In this document: piece after piece, positions 55,149 through 63,632 of the stretch
Layout of the letters: each line of letters starts with the position of its first letter
Numbering within the stretch: position 1 is the stretch's first letter
Assembly: GCA_963725505.1 (NCBI GenBank)
Contig: CAVRYN010000005.1
Span: 744,001 to 808,000, forward strand
DNA length: 64,000 nucleotides
Origin: Udaeobacter sp963725505
Lineage (GTDB): Bacteria > Verrucomicrobiota > Verrucomicrobiia > Chthoniobacterales > UBA10450
Direction: 5' to 3'
The notes under the pieces: model-generated
Database searches by the model: none
Told to the model about the DNA's origin: nothing
The model's input: the letters and a program-made list of their open reading frames with translations, nothing else
Made by a program: the position numbers and the translations under genes

Positions 55149-56333
55149 TTACCGATACATAGAGATAATTTGATCGACTCTGGTGCTGGAAATTGAATTA
55201 ATCGCGCCATTTTCTGGGAGATCGTTAAGATAGGTCAATTGCCCGTTGGGAGCCGCGAGAGCCAAGAAAGGAGCGCCGTCAGATTCCCCTCCCACGAGAG
55301 CATATCCGGAACGATCAAGTGCGATCCCATCCAAAAATCCCTCCCCTGTGGGAAGGCCTTGCAGAGGGGTCAAGACACCGTTCGGAGCGACGAACGCTCC
55401 GTAGGGGTGTGATGCGGCGAGCCCGGCAATGAGTCCCGTGCCGGAAGCATTGATTGCGACATTATAGATAATTCCCGTGGTCGTGGGCAGATTTTGTATA
55501 GGTGTGGCAACGCCTTGAGGTGATACGAAAGCGGCATAAGGCTGAGACTGAGAGGTGCCTCCCATGATACCCGCTCCAGCATCATTGATCGCAACGCTAT
55601 AATTAATTCCTTGCGGCAGATTGGCAATCGGCCTTACCAACCCTGAGCGAGAGACGAAGGCCGCATACACGGACTCATTGTCCTGACCTCCGATCAAAGC
55701 GTTGTGCGAATTACTCACGGAAATCCAAAAAATGCCTCCAATCACCGGCAGCCCTGCCAGGGGTTCCACCACACCTTTGTGTGAAACAAAAGCCGCATAG
55801 GCAGAATTTGACGGACCTTTTCCTCCAATGATTCCATTTTGGAAAAAGCCGAGTACAACGCTATAAATCAGTCCACTCGGAGGCAAAGAGAGCGATTGTG
55901 CCTCACCCTTGGACGAGACCAGGGCGGCGTAGGGAACGCTGGAATCGGCATGCCCTCCTCCAACAAGCCCTTTCCCGGACTCATCGATGGCAACCGTATA
56001 GATCTCTCCGGGTGCCATGAGTCCGCTTATCGGCGTTAACTCTCCCTTGTGAGAGACCAACGCCGCATAGGCATTCACGCCTTCGGTCCCGCCAATGATT
56101 CCTCGGCGAGAGGAGTTCATGGCGACTCGATAAGTAAGTCCTTCAGCCGGCAGTCCAGCCAATTCCATCACAGAGCGATCCGACCTGACAATAGCCGCAT
56201 ACGGAGCGTCTCCCTGGCCTCCAACAATCGCGATTGAGGTTGGATTTTCTCCGAACAGATCCGTGACAGAGGAGGTGCAAATGGCAACGAGACTAAAAAC
56301 GGACAATCTTAGAAAATTCAAAACGGTTTGCAT
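55149..56333 (-). CDS. Exported eight-repeat propeller-like protein
   Basis: A 394-residue protein with N-terminal signal peptide (NFLRLSVFSLVAICTSSV). The rest is eight repeats of 42-45 residues with the pattern YAAFVSxxGxxxPIxxLP, then a variable IIYxVAINxSGxGIIGG. Repeats end at AALVS/AAFVS Tyr-Ala blocks spaced evenly. The regular length and GG turns fit a seven- or eight-bladed beta-propeller. No catalytic residues evident. Probably on the cell surface or in the periplasm. I recall similar repeat proteins in other Planctomycetes-Verrucomicrobia-Chlamydiae members but cannot name a family with certainty. Confidence 0.75.
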   Translation of the reverse strand: MQTVLNFLRLSVFSLVAICTSSVTDLFGENPTSIAIVGGQGDAPYAAIVRSDRSVMELAGLPAEGLTYRVAMNSSRRGIIGGTEGVNAYAALVSHKGELTPISGLMAPGEIYTVAIDESGKGLVGGGHADSSVPYAALVSSKGEAQSLSLPPSGLIYSVVLGFFQNGIIGGKGPSNSAYAAFVSHKGVVEPLAGLPVIGGIFWISVSNSHNALIGGQDNESVYAAFVSRSGLVRPIANLPQGINYSVAINDAGAGIMGGTSQSQPYAAFVSPQGVATPIQNLPTTTGIIYNVAINASGTGLIAGLAASHPYGAFVAPNGVLTPLQGLPTGEGFLDGIALDRSGYALVGGESDGAPFLALAAPNGQLTYLNDLPENGAINSISSTRVDQIISMYR

Positions 56334-56506
56334 ACTTTACCTTACCGAGACATTTCAGGATTGGCATCTATAAAGTACCACCAATGCCATTTGAGACTAG
56401 CCATGAGCGCCGACAAAAACGAGACCGATCCGCAACAGTATTACGGGTGGAAATACCCAGTAGTGCCCAAGACAACGCGAGAGTAGTATTTCTGCGCGCG
56501 CTCCGA

Positions 56507-57691
56507 TTATTCTCCGTTAGCGACCATTTGCGGTGCCGGGCGGTCCATTTCGACCTGGGCGCTCACTTTCTGTAGGCCCGCAGTGAGTGCTGCAACTTCT
56601 TTTTTCAGCTCTTGCACTTGGCGATGTTCTTTGAGAAACTCGTTGAGCAACATCGCGTTCACCGCGTCGTAACGAACTGTATAGGGCTTGCCGTCGGCGT
56701 CGTAAATCACCAGGTCGGGATTTACCTTCGCAACGTCCTCAGCAATTAAACCAAAGTTCGGCGTGTTATCCTTATGGACTTTGTAACGAAAACTCACCGG
56801 TTGAAGTGCCAGGATCGACTCACTGGCTTTCTCAATCGGTTTGATATCGGTCTTGTACCGCCTCGAAGAGCTAACAGTCCCAAGCTGCCCATCAGAATCG
56901 ATCAGGACCGGCACGGCGTCGTTGTTTCCAGTCGTAACCGCGCGAATGCCGGCGATGAAGGCCCTTGTCTGCAGAGGGGCTATGCCAATGCGGATGGTTC
57001 CGTTTTCCCCTTCGACACCTAAGTTTCCGCTGCCGATAACGATATTCTTATCGCCCGTAACAAACTCCCCGGCACCAGTGCCCAAGGCAGTGTTGAATCT
57101 GCCCGTCGTGTTGAAGCCGAGCGCAGCATAGCCAACGGCCGTGTTGTCGTTGCCGGTGGTGTTTAGTTGCATTGCTTGAGCCCCGATGGCTGTGTTGCGG
57201 CCTGTGGTATTGAATTGGAGCGCTGCCCAACCAACGGCGACGCTGCCGGAGCCGGTGGTGTTACTTTGAAGCGCACGTGCACCGGCCGCTGTGTTGACGC
57301 TGCCTCGCGTGTTGGTAACCAGTGCAAACGCGCCGGTGGCCGTGTTTTGGTCACCAGTAGTGTTGCTGAAAAGCGTCCCGGCCCCGGTGGCGGTATTTTG
57401 GTCGGCTGTGTTGAGAAAAAGTGCCCCAGTGCCAATGGCTGTATTGACGTCGCCGGTCGTAACGCTTGCTAGCGAATAGAAGCCGACTGCCGTATTGTAG
57501 AGACCAGTCGTCAGATTCAACAAGGCATTGTCGCCCTCGGCCGTAGTGCCGTTCGGATAGCCTCCGTCCGGCGGCGGGCTTACCGCGGACATTGTTAGCG
57601 AAAAGGCGAAGCAGCCGATCAGGCGTAAAAGCAAAAGGAGAGCAGATCGGCCGTACAAGGGAATGTAATTTGTGGATGTTGTCGTGTTCAT
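56507..57691 (-). CDS. Surface protein with YadA-like head repeats and C-terminal S74 intramolecular chaperone
   Basis: About 394 residues from ATG at 57691, with an N-terminal hydrophobic segment (LLLLLRLIGCFAFSLTM). A run of about nine 20-22-residue YadA/Hep_Hag-like repeats follows (for example YNTAVGFYSLASVTTG, NTAIGTGALFLNT, NTAVGYAALGFNTTG), then a short link, and the S74 peptidase/chaperone of endosialidase domain: SSSRRYKTDIKPIEKASES, FGLIAEDVAKVNPDLV and NAMLLNEFLKEHRQVQELKK ending in a coiled coil. The domain trimerises the protein and can cleave itself off. Ser-Arg at the start of the domain matches the autocleavage site. Confidence 0.88.
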   Translation of the reverse strand: MNTTTSTNYIPLYGRSALLLLLRLIGCFAFSLTMSAVSPPPDGGYPNGTTAEGDNALLNLTTGLYNTAVGFYSLASVTTGDVNTAIGTGALFLNTADQNTATGAGTLFSNTTGDQNTATGAFALVTNTRGSVNTAAGARALQSNTTGSGSVAVGWAALQFNTTGRNTAIGAQAMQLNTTGNDNTAVGYAALGFNTTGRFNTALGTGAGEFVTGDKNIVIGSGNLGVEGENGTIRIGIAPLQTRAFIAGIRAVTTGNNDAVPVLIDSDGQLGTVSSSRRYKTDIKPIEKASESILALQPVSFRYKVHKDNTPNFGLIAEDVAKVNPDLVIYDADGKPYTVRYDAVNAMLLNEFLKEHRQVQELKKEVAALTAGLQKVSAQVEMDRPAPQMVANGE

Positions 57692-57923
57692 GGGCCAGCG
57701 ATAAACAATCCAGTCCGACCTTGCGAGACAAAAAAACTCTTTCGGTGATTTACTGCACGACATGCAATGCGATCGCAGGAGTGGGCGAAGGAACAAGGGC
57801 TCGGAACAGCCGCGTTCAGAAGAAAGTCACCGATGGGAATACAAGAAGAACTGCGAGCTTCACTACCCGCGGTTTTCGCGGCCCCAAAGCTGGTCGGCCG
57901 CGGCACGACTCCGAGCAGAAGCG

Positions 57924-58046
57924 AGGGGTCAGAGCTTATTATTGATACTGATTCACCGCAGCAACAACGGTGGTCAATGCGACGGCACGAACGCAATCAG
58001 TCGTGAGAAAAACATTTCGGACTGTCGATAGTAAGCTCTGACCCCT
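57924..58046. mobile_element. 123-bp element with 24-bp terminal inverted repeats (MITE/REP-type)
   Basis: AGGGGTCAGAGCTTATTATTG at the left end pairs with the complement at the right end, ending AAGCTCTGACCCCT, for 21 of 24 positions. The three mismatches are all T on one side opposite G, which would still pair as G-U in RNA. The interior has no frame of interest. Size and palindrome suggest a non-autonomous element, such as those mobilised by RAYT/IS200-like transposases, none of which is encoded here. Confidence 0.75.
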
Positions 58047-58113
58047 ATTCTGACACTAGTTTCGCCAGTAGCGCTCGCGCAACAGGGCGGCGATTCGACT
58101 ATGGAGCGCGTTA

Positions 58114-58566
58114 CTAATGCCCGCGAGAAGTGCTCGGTAGAATCGCGAACGGGCCTGACGACGTGAGAAGAAATACGCAAGCAGACTCGCCACCGCACTG
58201 CACCGCATGATTGGTATTTGGAGGGATTTCTGAGTACGACCCGGGGCCAAGCGTTTTCTTATCGGAACCCTCATACTGGACTACGATTGTTCCCGAGATG
58301 ACAACAACCCGCTCCACCGAGGGATGCTTGTGCATGGGCGGTGCATAGCCCGCCGGAAATTTTCGGAGCATTCCATGTTCGCCGGAAGCGGGATTTCCCC
58401 AAAGTGGGACGCTCTGAACGCCTGGAAGCGCTTTGTCGTCTTGCCACTTCATTTCGCTGGACGACCACACCTTCGCCTTGTCAGCCGACTCCTGAGCGTC
58501 AGCGTCAATTGCGAAGACAACATAGAGGGCTAGTAACGCCGCAAACCGAAAGGAAATATGGAGCAT
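58114..58566 (-). CDS. Exported cupin-domain protein
   Basis: About 150 residues from ATG at 58566, signal peptide LHISFRFAALLALYVVFAID. Cupin motif 1: PPMHKHPSVERVVVISGTIVV; motif 2: IPPNTNHAVQCGG. The barrel is complete through ACVFLLTSSGPF, after which the last 9 residues (AILPSTSRGH) diverge from the usual ending, perhaps due to a mutation near the stop. Periplasmic metal-binding barrel with unknown ligand. Confidence 0.8.
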   Translation of the reverse strand: MLHISFRFAALLALYVVFAIDADAQESADKAKVWSSSEMKWQDDKALPGVQSVPLWGNPASGEHGMLRKFPAGYAPPMHKHPSVERVVVISGTIVVQYEGSDKKTLGPGSYSEIPPNTNHAVQCGGESACVFLLTSSGPFAILPSTSRGH

Positions 58567-58661
58567 GGGGATCAATGAATCAGAAGCGGGAGAAAAACGC
58601 TACTCCAAATGAGCACTGCGCGCAGACAATTCCAGTTCCCGCTCTTTTGGTTCCCGCGAAC

Positions 58662-59168
58662 CTACGGAGTGATGACGTATTTTGAGAATTGGCTTCCCCA
58701 AAACATCACTGTCTCGGCATAGCGCAGCCCGGTTTTTTCCAGCACTCGCACCGAGGCGATGTTCTCTGGCATCACCAGGCCGATAATCCGTTTGAGGCCG
58801 AGATCGGCGAACCCGAAACGCACTGAGGCAAGCGCAGCTTCAGTCGCCAATCCCAGACCCCAGTGAGTCCGCATTAGGCGGAATGCGACGTCGACCTCGC
58901 CGAATTCTTCCAGATATTTCAACCCCGCAAAGCCGATCTGTTCGCCGGTGCTTTTGAGGATACAGGCGCCACGGCCAAAGCCGTATTTCCGATAGTCGGC
59001 GATTGGATGATCGACCAATATCTGCCTGGCCTGTTCGACATTGAGCAACCGCTTATCGGGAACGAACCGTAACACTTCTGGATCGCTATTCAGCTTAAAG
59101 AACGCCTCCGCGTCATCTTCGACATACTCGCGCAGGAGTAATCGGTCGGTCTCGAGAATCACCTTCAT
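58662..59168 (-). CDS. GNAT acetyltransferase (RimJ/RimL-like)
   Basis: A 168-residue protein with AAGGAA upstream of ATG 59168. ILETDRLLLREYVEDDAEAF, then VAFRLMRTHWGLGLATEAAL, and FADLGLKRIIGLVMPENIAS followed by VRVLEKTGLRYAETVMFWG give all acetyl-CoA-binding motifs of the family. It acetylates an amine of unknown identity; plausible ribosomal-protein or self-resistance role. A different gene from the GNAT at 47003 (low similarity). Confidence 0.9.
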   Translation of the reverse strand: MKVILETDRLLLREYVEDDAEAFFKLNSDPEVLRFVPDKRLLNVEQARQILVDHPIADYRKYGFGRGACILKSTGEQIGFAGLKYLEEFGEVDVAFRLMRTHWGLGLATEAALASVRFGFADLGLKRIIGLVMPENIASVRVLEKTGLRYAETVMFWGSQFSKYVITP

Positions 59169-59186
59169 TTAACGTTCCTTTAAACG

Positions 59187-59437
59187 CGCTTAAACCACGA
59201 ATGCACACCAATGAACACTAACTCAAATTGTCTGGTAGCATTCAGCAATCGAAGGCGGATCGTCACTTGCTTTTCGACACGTCTCCGCCGCGTCGGGCGG
59301 GGAGATGAAAGCGCACGCTCTATTAAGATCGGCGACAGCTCCAGGCCAAGCTCAGTCAAAGGGCTTACCAACGGACCATATTTCCTACAAAATAGTTGTT
59401 TGACTTACTTGTCTTGCCGGGGTAATACTTAACGGTT
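59187..59437. other. Spacer with dispersed-repeat copy and promoter region of the AbrB-VapC pair
   Basis: It starts with TTAAACCACGAATGCACACC and ATGAACACTAACTC (dispersed-repeat type). No gene is seen. TTGTTTGACTTACTTGTCTTG at 59394-59414 precedes the antitoxin start and would be the site for autoregulation. Confidence 0.45.
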
Positions 59438-59683
59438 ATGAATCCAACACCGAAAACCGACACCGTGTCATTCACCGTAAAAGGGCAGGTGGTAATTCCC
59501 CGGTGGCTGCGAAAAGATTTCGAAATCAACGAGGGAACCCGCGCCGTGGTTTATAAACAGAACGACCACATCGTTCTCAAACCGCTGACCGCGCAGCATT
59601 ATCGCCGGCTTCGTGGATCGCTCAAAGGCACGAAGGCGATGGACGTTTTTATGTCCGAGCGGAAGCGCGAACGGGAACTGTAA
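59438..59683 (+). CDS. AbrB/MazE-type antitoxin
   Basis: An 81-residue protein: TVSFTVKGQVVIPRWLRKDF, then EINEGTRAVVYKQNDHIVLK and a basic tail (FMSERKREREL). The swapped-hairpin AbrB DNA-binding domain is complete (SFTVKGQVVIPRWLRK). It should bind its own promoter and the VapC toxin encoded 2 bp downstream. Confidence 0.92.
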   Translation: MNPTPKTDTVSFTVKGQVVIPRWLRKDFEINEGTRAVVYKQNDHIVLKPLTAQHYRRLRGSLKGTKAMDVFMSERKREREL

Positions 59684-59685
59684 TT

Positions 59686-60099
59686 ATGGCGACGATGGTT
59701 TTGGATGCGCATGCGTTGATGGTTCTTTTTAACGACGAGCCCGGCGCCGAGGAAGTTGAGAAAATTCTGCTCAAGGCGGAAAGCGGAAGCCCGAAGTTGC
59801 TGATGAGCGTGGTGAATTGGGGAGAGATTTATTACTCGATCCTCCGCGGCGCGTCAGCGGAAATGGCCGAGTCAAAATCTCACGAAATCGCCGGTATGCA
59901 GATTGAGATCGTTCCGGTCGATGCGCGTGATTTAGAACTTGTCCGACAAGCAGCGGTGTTCAAAGCAGCGAAGAAAATGTCGTACGCTGATTGCTTCGCG
60001 GCTGCGTTGGCAAAAATCAAGAACGCTGAACTAGTGACCGGAGATCCCGAATTCAAGGTCGTCGAAAGCGAATTAAAGAAGATCAGATGGCTGAAATGA
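59686..60099 (+). CDS. VapC-type PIN-domain toxin
   Basis: A 137-residue protein. PIN acidic residues: first in VLDAHALMVLF, second in VNWGEIYYS, third in SYADCFAAALA and a fourth in LVTGDPEFK. Length fits type II VapC ribonucleases, which cleave tRNA or rRNA. It starts 2 bp after the antitoxin stop, so the two form one operon. Confidence 0.93.
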   Translation: MATMVLDAHALMVLFNDEPGAEEVEKILLKAESGSPKLLMSVVNWGEIYYSILRGASAEMAESKSHEIAGMQIEIVPVDARDLELVRQAAVFKAAKKMSYADCFAAALAKIKNAELVTGDPEFKVVESELKKIRWLK

Positions 60100-60112
60100 A
60101 TAACTGAGCATT

Positions 60113-60337
60113 ATGGCATTAACGGATACGAAACTGCAGACGTTTGCGCCTGAGCTTTATCAGGATATCTGGCTAAACGATTTAGTGATGTACTCCGTGT
60201 ACGTGCTCGCCGAGAGCAAGAATGAGATCAACGCTGAAGAGATCGGGTGGGAAGACCGGGGTCAGGTGGGAAGACCGGGTCAGGTGGGAAGACCGGGTCA
60301 GATCTCAACTTTGTACATTATCCTAGCGGCGCGTTGA
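60113..60337 (+). pseudogene. Truncated gene fused to a repeat insertion
   Basis: ATG at 60113 begins MALTDTKLQTFAPELYQDIW, then LNDLVMYSVYVLAESKNEIN and AEEIGWEDRG, but then the frame enters the 18-bp tandem repeat (GQVGRPGQVGRPGQ) and ends 12 residues later. The N-terminal part reads like the start of a longer conserved protein, probably truncated when the repeat element was inserted. Confidence 0.5.
60246..60300. repeat. 18-bp tandem repeat (GGTGGGAAGACCGGGTCA), three copies
   Basis: The units are 60246-60264 (with one extra G), 60265-60282 and 60283-60300. It is followed by GATCTCAACTTTGTACATT, a text that recurs with related wording near 1108-1122. Confidence 0.95.
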
Positions 60338-60468
60338 ACCATTAAATTGTTACATCGTTACATCGGAAGGCATATTCCGCTTCGCGGCTAGGGTTTTGAA
60401 CCCGCGGATCGACTTTGTGCTTGGCACTTCATTGTTTTGCTGCTGAGATGTCTGTGGCCAGCAGTAAA

Positions 60469-61131
60469 ATGAAAACAAATGTGGTCCGAATAGTAACATG
60501 CAGCTGTCTTGCGTTTTGCGCGAGCAGCATGGCAGGTGAGTCTACTAACATCGGCGCGGACGATGCGCTCAGTCGGTTAATGAATGAGAATAGACGATTT
60601 GTCGCTGGAAAATCAAACGAGCCCACAGGTCCGGCATTGATTGAACGTCGCCATGCCCTGGCAAAGGATCAAAAACCATTTGCTGTCGTGGTGAGTTGCT
60701 CCGATTCGCGCGTCCCGCCGGAACTCGTTTTTGATGTAGGCTTAGGCGACATTTTTGTCGTTCGCACCGCCGGAGAAGTGATGGATGAGGTCGGAGTGGG
60801 TAGCGTCGAATACGCAGTCGAACATTTGGGAACGCACTTGATTGTTGTACTCGGGCACCAACGCTGCGGAGCGGTTTCCGCCGCTGTCGCAGGAGCGAAG
60901 GAGACGGGAGATATTCCGAATGTGTTAAAAGCGATTTCGCCAGCAATTGAGGAGACGAAAGGCCAGTCCGGCGATCCAATTGAAAATGCCATCCGCGCGA
61001 ACGCACGCGACATCGCGAAACACTTGCAGAGCGCCGGTCCTATCATCGCGCCGCGCGTGCAGTCGGGAGAAGTAAAGATCGTCGCTGCGTACTACAGTCT
61101 CGATACTGGGCAGGTTGAATTGCTTAAGTGA
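60469..61131 (+). CDS. Exported beta-class carbonic anhydrase
   Basis: About 220 residues. The start at 60469 (MKTNVVRIVTCSCLAFC) begins a signal peptide ending near SMAGEST; ATG at 60448 is an alternative. Beta-CA zinc ligands and dyad: VVSCSDSRVPPELVFDVGLG (Cys, Asp-Ser-Arg) and VVLGHQRCGAVSAAVAG (His, Cys). IFVVRTAGEVMD and GSVEYAVEHLG complete the fold. It hydrates CO2 in the periplasm. Not linked to other genes here. Confidence 0.92.
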   Translation: MKTNVVRIVTCSCLAFCASSMAGESTNIGADDALSRLMNENRRFVAGKSNEPTGPALIERRHALAKDQKPFAVVVSCSDSRVPPELVFDVGLGDIFVVRTAGEVMDEVGVGSVEYAVEHLGTHLIVVLGHQRCGAVSAAVAGAKETGDIPNVLKAISPAIEETKGQSGDPIENAIRANARDIAKHLQSAGPIIAPRVQSGEVKIVAAYYSLDTGQVELLK

Positions 61132-61208
61132 ACTCAGCCTGGCGGCGGGTTGGACCGTTAAATTGTTACATCGTTACAACGTTCTAAAAACACCAGCCGT
61201 CAGAGGCA

Positions 61209-61290
61209 TCACTGTTTAGAGATGGCGGATTGCTTGCCGCGAAGGATGTACTTTTGCACCTTGCCCGTCGCTGTTTTTGGCAGCTCGGAC
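61209..61290 (-). pseudogene. Duplicated 3-prime end of the acyl-CoA synthetase gene
   Basis: 61209-61290 closely repeats 61350-61434, the 3-prime end of the acyl-CoA synthetase gene (both have TTGCCCGTCGCTGTTTTTGG). On minus it would read as the last 25 residues including ELPKTATGKVQKY. The copies are separated by GA/GT-rich short repeats (61302-61345). It has no independent start and is a remnant of a tandem duplication. Confidence 0.75.
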
Positions 61291-61350
61291 ACAACAATAG
61301 AGGACAGAGGACGGAGGTCAGAGGTCAGAAGTCAGAAGCGTCAGAATTGG

Positions 61351-62922
61351 TCACTGTTTGGAAATGGCCGGCTGCTTTCCTCGAAGGACATACTTCTGGA
61401 CCTTGCCCGTCGCTGTTTTTGGCAGCTCGGGTACGAAGTGAATTTTCTGCGGACACTTGAAGTGCGCCAGATGATCACGAGCGTAATTGCGCAGCTCGGT
61501 TTCCGTCGCGGTCGCGCCTGCTTCTAAGACGACAAATGCGTGGGGCGCCTCGCCCCAGCGCTCGTCCGGCATTCCTACGATTGCCACCTCTTGAACGGCT
61601 GGATGTCGCAGCAAGGCGCCTTCGACTTCTACCGACGAAATATTTTCGCCACCGCTAATAATTACATCTTTTAATCGATCCCGAATTTCCACGTAGCCAT
61701 CGGGGTGAACGGCGGCGGCATCGCCGGTATGAAACCAGCCGCCTCGCATCGCCTCGCCTGTCGCTTCGGCATCTTTATAATAGCCTTTCATGACAGCATT
61801 CCCGCGAACGATGATTTCACCAATCGCCTCACCATTTTGTGGAATATCGTGTCCTTCTTCATCGACAACCCGCAGTTCGCCTGACGTGAGCAGTTCTACT
61901 CCCTGGCGCGCTTTAATGACGGAGCGCTCAGCGCACAAAAGCTTTTCGTGTTCAGGTCGTGATTCGCAGATCGTAATGAAAGGCGATGTCTCGGTTAGCC
62001 CGTAGGCTTGGGTAATCACCCATCCGAGTTCTCCTTCAATTCGCTCGATCGTTGTCGCCGCCGGAGGAGCTCCTGCAGTCAAAACGCGCACGCCACGGCG
62101 CGCTTCGCGTCTGAGTTCTTCCGGAGCATGGGCAATGCCGATTAACACCGTTGGCGCGGCGCAAAGCATACTCACGGACTCCTGTTTAATTTTCTCGAAA
62201 ACAGCACTCGGCTGAACTTTTCTCAGGCAGATGTGCGTCGCGCCTATCGCGGTGACAATCCAGACAAAGGTCCAGCCGTTGGCGTGAAACATCGGCAGAG
62301 TCCAAAGATAGCGATCCGCCAGCGTCATCGGGTGATGAAGGAGTGTGCCGACTATGTTGATGTAGGCGTTGCGGTGCGTGATCATCACTCCCTTCGGCCT
62401 TGAAGTAGTGCCACTGGTGTAATTAATGGTCAGCAGGTCGGTTTCAAGAATGGTCGGTCGGTCAAATTTTTTCGGCGATGCTGCAATCAATGTCTCGTAA
62501 TCCAACCACCCTGGCTTGCTTCCGCCGAGCGCGACGAAAGCGGATACGTCTGGGATTTTCGATCGAATGCTATCGACCGGTTCAAGGTAATCGATGTCCG
62601 CACAGACGACGCGCGCGCCGCTGTGTTGAATCAAATACGCAAAATCGTCGGCGGTTAGCCGGTAGTTCAGAGGGACCAGAACGGCGCCGATCTGCGGCAC
62701 GGCGTAAAACGATTCCAGCTGCGCATGGGTATTGGGGGCGATGTAAGCGACGCGGTCGCCTTGTTTCACACCGAGCGCCTGCAACGCCGCCGACCACGCG
62801 TCGCATCGGTCGAAAAATTGCTCGTAACTTAGCCGTAGATCGCCATCCACGACGGCTTCGCGCTCGGGGTAAAGCTTACGAGTCCGACGCGCGAACTCGA
62901 GCGGGGTTAATGGGGTCTCCAT
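61351..62922 (-). CDS. AMP-forming acyl-CoA synthetase
   Basis: A 523-residue ANL-superfamily enzyme. Motifs in order: INYTSGTTSRPKGVMITHRN (P-loop), LPMFHANGWTFVW, ITQAYGLTETSPF, GGWFHTGDAAAVHPDGYV, IRDRLKDVIISGGENISSVE and the C-terminal catalytic Lys in PKTATGKVQKY. It activates a fatty or short-chain carboxylic acid to the acyl-AMP and then acyl-CoA, closest to medium/short-chain or benzoate-type ligases. ATG at 62922. Its stop codon is next to the short duplication at 61209-61290. Confidence 0.93.
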   Translation of the reverse strand: METPLTPLEFARRTRKLYPEREAVVDGDLRLSYEQFFDRCDAWSAALQALGVKQGDRVAYIAPNTHAQLESFYAVPQIGAVLVPLNYRLTADDFAYLIQHSGARVVCADIDYLEPVDSIRSKIPDVSAFVALGGSKPGWLDYETLIAASPKKFDRPTILETDLLTINYTSGTTSRPKGVMITHRNAYINIVGTLLHHPMTLADRYLWTLPMFHANGWTFVWIVTAIGATHICLRKVQPSAVFEKIKQESVSMLCAAPTVLIGIAHAPEELRREARRGVRVLTAGAPPAATTIERIEGELGWVITQAYGLTETSPFITICESRPEHEKLLCAERSVIKARQGVELLTSGELRVVDEEGHDIPQNGEAIGEIIVRGNAVMKGYYKDAEATGEAMRGGWFHTGDAAAVHPDGYVEIRDRLKDVIISGGENISSVEVEGALLRHPAVQEVAIVGMPDERWGEAPHAFVVLEAGATATETELRNYARDHLAHFKCPQKIHFVPELPKTATGKVQKYVLRGKQPAISKQ

Positions 62923-63103
62923 GGCATCGAACTATTCTCGATCAGCCGAGGCTTCTAGCGTGCACAGGTTGCGAGGCGGCGTTCAATCCAATTCTGACTA
63001 AATGCGAGCAACGAAGAATTCATGCTTTCTTTTTATCCAGAGTCCCTCCTCAATAAGGCCGAAATAGACGAAACGGAGTTTCGTCGAATTGTAGTTAGGT
63101 CTT

Positions 63104-63526
63104 ATGCGCGCTACTCGAATCGTCTTGGTCACGGTTCTCGCACCGGTCTTTGCCGCAATGCCGTACTTCGCTGCGGCAGTTTGGGGGTTCGCTCACTCTG
63201 GCGGTGGACCGCCGGCGCAGGGCGCGGTGGCCTGCATAGTGTTGGTGCTGGTTGGCGCCACCGCTGCAGTTCTATGCCTTGGTATCGCTCGCGCCGTTTG
63301 GAAAAACAGAGAGAAAGTGTCGCGGCGTTTTTTATTCGGTGTTCCTGTCGGCATCGCCGCAGTGTTTCTCTTTCTCATCGGCGTTCTCCCAGGTCTCATC
63401 GTTGGAGACGGAGCTTGGAGCACATTCCCGGTGGCGTTCGGTATCGCCCTAGTCAGCGCTCTGGTTGGACGCTTCGCAGCTGTTGCTTGGTTGAAGTATG
63501 CATATGATTCAAACGAACAGGTCTAA
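63104..63526 (+). CDS. Four-helix membrane protein of unknown function
   Basis: A 140-residue protein with four hydrophobic segments: RIVLVTVLAPVFAAMPYFA, VACIVLVLVGATAAVLCLG, GVPVGIAAVFLFLIGVLPG and FPVAFGIALVSALVGRF. No motif or family recognised. Spacer 62923-63103 upstream has no gene. Confidence 0.65.
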   Translation: MRATRIVLVTVLAPVFAAMPYFAAAVWGFAHSGGGPPAQGAVACIVLVLVGATAAVLCLGIARAVWKNREKVSRRFLFGVPVGIAAVFLFLIGVLPGLIVGDGAWSTFPVAFGIALVSALVGRFAAVAWLKYAYDSNEQV

Positions 63527-63632
63527 CCAGTCGATGAAGCCAACGGCCCCATTGCGATTCAACTTCAGCGTGTTTGCCACCGACCCGCCCGTGGTTTATC
63601 TCTTTCTCGTTAGACCTTATGGAGAACGCTAC

